NCBI RefSeq assembly: GCF_002865645.1
Contig: NW_020194628.1
Location: 1,674,001 to 1,738,000, forward strand
DNA from: Hyaloscypha bicolor E
Taxonomy: Eukaryota; Ascomycota; Leotiomycetes; Helotiales; Hyaloscyphaceae
DNA: 64,000 nucleotides
Direction of reading: 5' to 3'
How positions within the stretch are numbered: the first letter of the stretch is position 1; the number at the start of each line of letters is the position of its first letter. Shown here in pieces: positions 57,342 through 64,000 of this stretch. The translations under genes were made by a program, and so were the position numbers. The notes beneath the pieces were generated by a model. It saw only the letters and a program-made list of their open reading frames with translations, was not told the origin of the DNA and ran no database searches.

Positions 57342-57972
57342 TTTGGCAGCTTTCGGTGAATTGAAAACAAAAAACAGGGTTAAAAGTACAGCTGCAACGT
57401 TGATACTGACTGAATGGGAACAATGGATGAAATTGACCTTCTGAAAATGCTCAATTTTGAGACCAGCTTTATACTCATTCCATCATTCATTTCAAACCTC
57501 AGTCGATGTACGGAGATTAGACTTAACCCCGGGCAGGATAGTTGCTCCACGTTCGTCTTGACATTCGGAATACGAATTGCAGTTAGTCCAACAGGGTACG
57601 AAAATACGAATGGAGGTTAGCAGGGTCACGTGCCAATTTACTCGCGCTCGCAAGAACAGGCGGACCTATCACAAACTGACTGCCGCTCGTTATATTTGGA
57701 TTTATAACTTCAAGAACTTTGTTCACAGCTAAAATAGGGGTAAATATTGGATGACTAAGATTAAGGGGGGGCGAAAGTCTGACGGCACTCTCTAACCGAG
57801 CCTTCCGGCGCCCAAAAAAACATCAAACATCACGACGTCTCAAGCGCATCATCAACAATAATACGGGATATAATCAAAATTTATCCTCCCGTCGCGTTGT
57901 TACATAGTTCTGGCCCCTCCATATTCAGAAGACCAGAGGACAGCAGGCCCACATAGCCGACGCTCCTCTACA
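57342..57972. other. Divergent intergenic region
   Basis: Promoters of the SDR gene (minus) and of the membrane protein (plus). GTCACGTG, an E-box-like site, lies at about 57628. No coding frame. Confidence 0.45.
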
Positions 57973-58935
57973 ATGGTTGTCCCGCTCCCATACACTCTGC
58001 GTACACGTTATGCATCCATCGCCATCGCCTGGACGGTCATCCTCATCCCTCCAATCTTCATAAACCTCGGTCTCTTCTATGGTCTCTGGTACACCACCAA
58101 TCTCGATCGGATCCTTGGTCTGTCTCTCCCCCATCCCCTTTTCCTCTCTTCACACCCCAATCCTGTCCCTCACGTGACCTGCCCCTAACAACACTCAGTC
58201 CTCACCCTCCCAACCGCCATACTCGGAATCTTCACCATAATCGGCATAGCCGAAAGAATCTACAAGCTCACCCAAAAGTCTCCGCAATACCGGCCCCTCA
58301 ACTCCGGTCGGTTAGGGCTCGATATCTTCCAATGGGGATATTTCCTCGCTCTACTCTTAATCTCCGCCCTTATCTCCAGCACGCTCGCGCGAGGAGATAC
58401 CGACAACGATGGCCATGAATATCAGATCCGATTACTGAGCTTGCCGACGGTTGTACTGATGTACATGCTCTCTACCTTAACCCTCCTCTCCTTGATTGGA
58501 AATGGATTGGAAGTCAAGCTCCCCTTCCGATTCGGGAGCTCACCGCCTGGAGAAACGATCCGTCCTGCGATATTCTACATCGTTGAAGACGTGGTTGCCG
58601 TTGACGGGAACGGCGAGATTGAATACCGCGAAGCTTTCAATGCTCGGTATGAAAGCAGTGAGATGTTTCGGAACATGCTTTGGAATCTGAGTGTATGCTG
58701 GATGCTGGCGTTTTATGTGTTGGGAGCAGTGGTTGCGGTGTTAGTGCTGCTGTTGCCGGTGGCAAGCGTCTATGCTGTTGGGTGGGCGGCGCCCTTCCCG
58801 ATTGCTGGGTTGATGGTTGTGGCGACGATCTTTTATGTAAAGAGCGTTATGAGGAAGGAGGGGAAGGAGGAGGATGAAGGAGAGGAAGGCTTAGGTGGTG
58901 ATGAGAGGGCGCCTTTGCTGAATGGCGTAGGGTAG
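57973..58935 (+). CDS. Fungal multi-pass membrane protein, unknown function
   Basis: Two exons (57973..58117 and 58199..58935) encode 293 residues. Five or six hydrophobic spans are visible: SIAIAWTVILIPPIFINLGL, LPTAILGIFTIIGIA, GYFLALLLISALISS, SLPTVVLMYMLSTLTLLSLI, a long VLGAVVAVLVLLLPVASVYA, and FPIAGLMVVATIFYV. An acidic loop (YIVEDVVAVDGNGEIEYREA) lies between the fourth and fifth spans, and the cytosolic tail is Glu/Gly-rich. The GTCTGT donor is weak, but the CAG acceptor and frame are exact. No transporter or receptor motif is seen. Confidence 0.85.
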
Positions 58936-59956
58936 GAAATTAGGACCTTGGAGCTGGCCACTGATCGCTGATTATCAGTCATTGAAATATGAACCCTCAA
59001 TTCTTCTGAAAGAACTTTGAAATAGAGTCATGTGACTATCGGTGGCCGAGATACTCGCGCACAAAATCCCCTTTTGTTAGGGTCTTGACGCACCAACCAA
59101 GTCCGGTATGCAACGAAATTCATGTCCCGAGGAGCGTGAGCTGTCATTGGTGGGTAAAGTCCAGAAGTGTTGCCGAAAATGCAAAATGTGCAACAAAATT
59201 TATGATTTTGCGCTACTGAACCATTATTGGCCTGTGCTATGTGCAGCTAAAGTCTTAGAGAGGCAGAACTAGGCGTGTCGAGGTGAGACAAGCTCAAAGG
59301 CGATAATTCACTCAAAGGAGGCAAAAATCGGAGAAACTCAAATGCCCCTATGCCGGAATCGGGATCAGTGTTGCCGAAGAGGTGCGCAGTGCAATGAAAG
59401 TCTTTGAATTGGGCTAAATAATGAATGAGAGCTGTGAGCGGCCGAGACGAAGTGCAACCAAACTCTATGAATTGAAGTGAAATGATGTAATTAGCCGGTG
59501 CGTCTTGCAACGAAACTCCTCGAGTCAACCTAAGGGGCGAAGAGAAGCAGGGAGTTATCATTGGTCGATGCTATGTGCAACGAAATGTCTTGCTCTAGCA
59601 CCAGGTAGGTGAATCGACTTGCAGCACATTTCGTTGCATATCTGCGAAATTACCCCTTTATCCCTAAGCCTTTTATTCACTCCTCCAAAAAGGGGTAAAG
59701 CTGTACTCATGCAGATATGCAACAAATCCTACCTTAAGGGCATCTTAGCAGTGAATCAAAGGTGAAAGCATGGGCAAGGGGAGAGAGTCACAGCTGCTAG
59801 ACTCGCTGAGATGGAAGGGATCTGTAAGCACCCTATTTATTCCTTTTAATCAAAGATATTTCCACTCTCTTCGAACCCCCTCTAAAACGCCCCTATATCA
59901 GAATCTAGCCAAGGTGCAAACTCCTCTACCCAGCCATTATCCCGCCCCAAGGAACC
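58936..59956. repeat. Intergenic with a decayed dispersed repeat array
   Basis: A core TGCAACGAAA recurs with variation at 59109, 59189, 59390, 59453, 59506 and 59576, plus an inverted copy near 59625. Longer blocks repeat too: AGTGTTGCCGAA followed by the core at 59167 and 59368, and ATTGG..GATGCTATGTGCA at about 59225 and 59560. Spacing is irregular (55 to 200 bases), so this is an old, diverged array rather than a fresh satellite. A 100-codon plus frame at 59770 overlaps the WSC gene's end and is probably incidental. Confidence 0.55.
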
Positions 59957-62900
59957 TTACGACCCAGGCGCCAAAGTCCCATTATTCATCATCGCCTTCC
60001 TCACATCAAACCAATACAAGCTCAAACGACTCCTACTCCCACAGAACTCACTCGAGTTCCCTGGGCACTTAAATCCACAATTACTGTCAGATACATTCAA
60101 GTTGGCGCTCCCTGTGTTGAGAGTATTACCGCACCAACACTAAACAAAAGTTAGCCATCGGAAATGTAATATTCGATTTCAAACCCGGATTACTTACCTC
60201 GCGGCCATATTCAACACCGGCATACTGGTACATCCAGCAATTGGAAAGGCATTTCTCGATCGTCATGTAGGTGCCGTTGTTCTCGATTTGCTTTTGGAGA
60301 GCTCGGCCCGAGGAGGGCTCGGAGAGGCAGGAGTAGTAGGTAAAGTTTACATTTCCTTGGGAGGTGACCGGGGGGCCGGTGTAGGCTGCGGCCTTTGACG
60401 TAGTTGTTGAGGAAGACGTTGATGAAGATGAGGGGAATGAGGATGAAGACGAGGATATAGAAGATGAGAGGGAAGATGTTGAGGTAGCGGATTGCAGCGT
60501 GCTGGATTGAGAAGTTGATGTCGAGGTGGTTGCTGGGGCGGAGGCCGAAGTCGATATCGTTTGCATTGGAGACTGGGCTGGTGTGGAGGACGAGCTTGTG
60601 CTTGCTGCCACGGCATTAACGGTTGAGAGAGAGCTTGAGCTGCTAACAGATGACGAAACAGGCGAGAGTTTGTACATCTGGAGTCTGTTTCCCGCACCGC
60701 AGTACTCGTATTGATTGCCAGGGCACGAAAACGAGCAATCGGCTTGCGTTGTTGCATTCGTGGATGTCGAGTCAATAGTGTTGCCACAGTAGCCTACGAC
60801 AAAGTTAGTCCAGAATTTGAAAGATGTAGGAGATTGAACTGACATTCTCCTCCATACTCAACGCCCCAATAAGTAAATCCTAAACAGCTAGAAGCACACA
60901 TCTCGAGAGTCATTGCAGTGTAGTTATAGAAAGAAGCACCGGACAATGCTCGAACGCCGTTGCCTTCCGTGTAGCATCCTTGGAAGGCGTATTCTCCAAC
61001 GGTTTTCGATATTGCGAGCGTCTGGAAAGGCGCCGGTGCTGGTGAGGTGCTGCTAGAGCTTGATATAGAGATGGTTGGGCTCGGTGAGAACGAAAGGCTG
61101 CTTTGAGTGCTTGATGCAACTGTTGACGAAGAAGTGTCTTGGGTGGATGAGACACTTGCTGGCAAAGAAACACCGCTGCTCTGGCTCGAAACAGAGCTCG
61201 AAGAAACAGACAATGAGGAGCTGCTCGACACACTGGCAGAACTTGTCCCGTTCTTAATGTAAACCGTCAACCTGTTTCCAGCGCCACAGTACGCGGTGCT
61301 ATCGCCTGAGCAGGTCATAGAACAGTCCGAATTGCTTGTAAGGACCGAGCCAGCACCAAATGAATTACCACACCAACACTAAACGAAAATCAGCAAAGAG
61401 TCGGTTCCTTGAGGGAGGGTACTCACTTCGCGGCCGTATTCAGCACCGAAATATTTGTATGCTGAACAAGATGCAGCACATTGAGCAATGGTGTTGGTGT
61501 TTGATGGGTAAGAAGCAGCTCCAAGGGCTCGAGTATTAGTTCCTTCCGTGAAGCATCCCATGTAGTTGTAAAGGCCCACAGATGGAACGATCGTGGGTCC
61601 TGTGGGAGTAGGAACTATAGATGAGACGCTAGTGGAACTTGCAACGGCCCCTGAGGCACTGACCGAGGATTGTGCTACAGATGATGGCGAAGAGCTAACA
61701 GACGTAGAGGATGCCGACGTCGCATTGTACGCGTACAATTGAAGTCTGTTGCCAGCCCCGCAGTACTCGTTACCATTTCCGGGGCAGGTAAACGAACAGT
61801 CCGCTTGGTTGGTAGCCTTCACACTTCCGGCGCCGAGTGTATTGCCACAGTAGCATTCTCTACCGTACTCCACAGCGAACATCGAAAAACCTGAACAGAA
61901 CGAAGCACAGGATTCCAAGGTCATCGAGTCAGCGGCATAGGTCCTGCTTGACAATGCTCGACCATTCGTAGCTTCAGTCCAGCAGCCTTGGAATGACCAG
62001 GTGCCAACATTCTGCTTGATTTGTGGACCAGTGACTGCTATGGGAGCAGAAGTTGATCCACCAGTTCCAGTTCCAGTGGCACTTGAGGTTGGCAGAGTGC
62101 TTGGGGGAGTGTAGCTTCCGTTCTTCCCGTACACGTTAAGTCTGTTCCCAGCCCCACAGTACTCGGTGCCGTTATCTAAAGAATCAGCTCTGCATCGTGA
62201 AACATCGAGAGAACCTTACCATTGCAAGTCATGCTGCAGTCAGAGGCGGCGGTTGGGACCGCGCCAGTCCCAAGCGAGTTTCCGCACCAACACTGGAGAA
62301 AGTCAGTATGGCTTCAATGTCCTGACAGGCGCTGCTTACCTCGCCGCCGTACTCGAGACCAGCATAGATATAGTTTTTGGCTGAGCACGTATCCACACAC
62401 ATCTTGACAGTTTGTTGAGCAGGATTATACCCCTGTGCCAACGCTCTTCCAGTTGTAGCTTCGGTGTAACAGCCCATGCTTACATATCCGTCGACATCAG
62501 GATTGACGAAGGGCCCAGTTGGTCCAGTGCTGACGGCAGTCCCATTGAAGCGACTAGAATCGGCGAATAGGGAGATGTAGGAACCACCTGCATCACTGCC
62601 AACTCCGTTGCCACCGCAGATTTCGTTGATATTACCTGCAAAGAGTTAGTTAGAGAAAGAGGCATCTGAGAGAAGGGGGGAGCTTACCTGCACAAGGATA
62701 GTTGCAATCGTCTTCTAAAACTTGTTGTATAGGGATGTTAGGTCCTCCCCAACACTCCCGGTTGTATTGAGTACCGCAGAAGACGTATCCACCTGCAGCA
62801 CAAGCCGCGATACATTGAGCAATGGTATTGTTGGGATCACCGTAAATTTGAGTCTTCAGTTGACGACCGGGATTATTTTCCTTGAAGCATCCAGTATATC

Positions 62901-64000
62901 TATAGAGGCCCAGACCATTGGATTGAAGAGGGGCAGCTTGCTCTGAAACAGCAAGACAGTCGAACTGAATGTATTGCTTTCCGAAGCTGGGGTCATCGAC
63001 GTTCATTGTCCATTGAGCGTTGCCGTGGTAAGGGTCTGTGTTCCATTGCTCTTTGGGGACTGAGCAGTAGAGCGTTGCAGTTGCGCTCTCACCGGGAGCA
63101 AGGGTCGTGCCTTCAGCCAAGTCAACTTGATTGTTGGCCCCAATGATACCTGCAACACCAAAAGGCGGTTTCGAGACCGTAAGGGATAGACGGGCACTGT
63201 CAGAAGTGGCATTGTTGGTCAACCGCATCTTCAAGGACCGCGTCAAGTTCTCTGTGACATTTCCAAAAGTAAAATTCTGTCCTTCCTGGTACTGAACCCA
63301 TCCCGTCCCATCTGGAGTCTGGAACTCAAGCAGAGCAATTGGAGGGCTACCGCAGGTACCAACAACATCAAACACTTTGGTTCCTCCGTTTGATACAACT
63401 CGAACATAAGCAGCGAAGTTACCACTCGCAGAGGTATCAAAGTTGATGGTGACAGTGACTCCGGAGTTCCCCGGGATGGTCGTCGGAAGCCCAATGAATG
63501 TGAAAGCTCCAACCTTGGGCCCTATAGAGGTATTGTTGGCAGTGACCCATGGACCGGTCTCACTCTTCAGCGAATACTGAATATTCTCAATCGTCAAAGG
63601 AGAATTGCCTTGGTTATTGATGAGGAGGGACTGGTTGACACCTCCAGATTGTTGACCCGTAATCGCACCTTGGAATGCTAGGGTCACCGGAGCGACTGAG
63701 AGTAGTGCATTCACACTCTGCCCGTTGCCTTTCAAAGAGATCGGGGTGCTGGTGCTGTAGCCGGCGACGTTGTTTGTGGTTGCAACGACAACATCGGAGG
63801 ACAGTGGGCCGACGGTCTGAGGATTGAAATATGCTTGGAAGCTGAAGGTACCGCCTTGCGCGACATTCAGAGGTACCGTTGGGACACCAGTGATGTTAAA
63901 GTTGGCATTCCCCGTCAAGTTTACGTTTGTCACGGTAACCCCAATGTTGGCTGTGCAGGTCACTGTCTTTGCGGCAGTAGCATTCTTCAGGTTCGCAGTG
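59957..64000 (-). CDS. Large secreted WSC-domain protein, 5' end outside window
   Basis: The frame is open to the right edge, so the N-terminus is missing. Its first visible part (to about 62,950) is a run of Ig-like beta-sandwich repeats resembling ASH/choice-of-anchor domains (FNITGVPTVPLNV; VVSNGGTKVFDVVG; PGESATATLYC). Six WSC modules follow, recognised by starts such as YTGCFKENNPGRQL, MGCYTEATTGRAL, QGCWTEATNGRAL, MGCFTEGTNTRAL, QGCYTEGNGVRAL and YYSCLSEPSSGRAL, and by ends of the EYCGAGNRL type. Ser/Thr-rich linkers separate the last modules. The stop is at 59957. WSC modules bind glucans or act as wall sensors; no membrane span follows the last one, so this is probably a secreted wall protein. 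Several modules carry an intron at nearly the same place (EYGRE, then CWCG). Confidence 0.88.

Noticed and set aside
1..64000. tRNA, rRNA, CRISPR arrays, riboswitches or intact transposases
   Set aside because: I looked for cloverleaf-like stretches, rRNA cores, regularly spaced repeats and transposase motifs by eye and found none. A tRNAscan or Rfam search could still reveal a missed small RNA.

Overview
The window is nuclear DNA of a filamentous ascomycete (Pezizomycotina); Leotiomycetes is my guess, by gene style only. The evidence is short introns (about 45-90 nt, GTRNGT donors, CTRAC branch points, AG acceptors), many Zn2Cys6 regulators, WSC-domain wall proteins, a GH6 cellulase, an oxalate decarboxylase and a metacaspase. 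Most gene models below were rebuilt by hand: splice sites were placed so that reading frame and conserved motifs both continue. I saw no rRNA, tRNA, CRISPR array or intact transposon.

Layout. 0-10 kb: a BTB/POZ protein, an AsaB/NvfI-type oxygenase, a divergent zinc-cluster regulator and a small acidic protein. 9.7-20 kb: a nickel/cobalt permease, a zinc-cluster regulator, a glycoprotein with seven predicted membrane spans, and a nine-exon zinc-cluster regulator. 21-25.6 kb: a metacaspase without prodomain, followed by two tandem paralogues of a family I do not recognise, the first with one in-frame stop codon. 27-35 kb: a secreted bicupin oxalate decarboxylase and two more zinc-cluster regulators, one AflR-like. 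36-42 kb: a decayed MFS transporter, a P1B copper ATPase, and an AT-rich element with mariner-like ends. 42-49 kb: a sixth zinc-cluster regulator and relics of an NmrA-like gene and an alpha/beta hydrolase. 49-64 kb: a GPI-type surface protein, a GH6 cellulase, the C-terminal half of a zinc alcohol dehydrogenase, an SDR epimerase, a membrane protein, a decayed repeat array, and a large WSC-domain protein that runs off the right edge.

There is no PKS, NRPS or terpene synthase, so this is not an obvious metabolite cluster. It looks like a regulator-rich, fast-evolving accessory region: six Zn2Cys6 genes in 64 kb, several partial or broken genes and one local duplication. Working links between neighbours are inference only. 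The most plausible are the AsaB-like enzyme with its divergent regulator, and the AflR-like regulator with the dead transporter beside it. The least explained feature is the tandem unknown pair next to the metacaspase.
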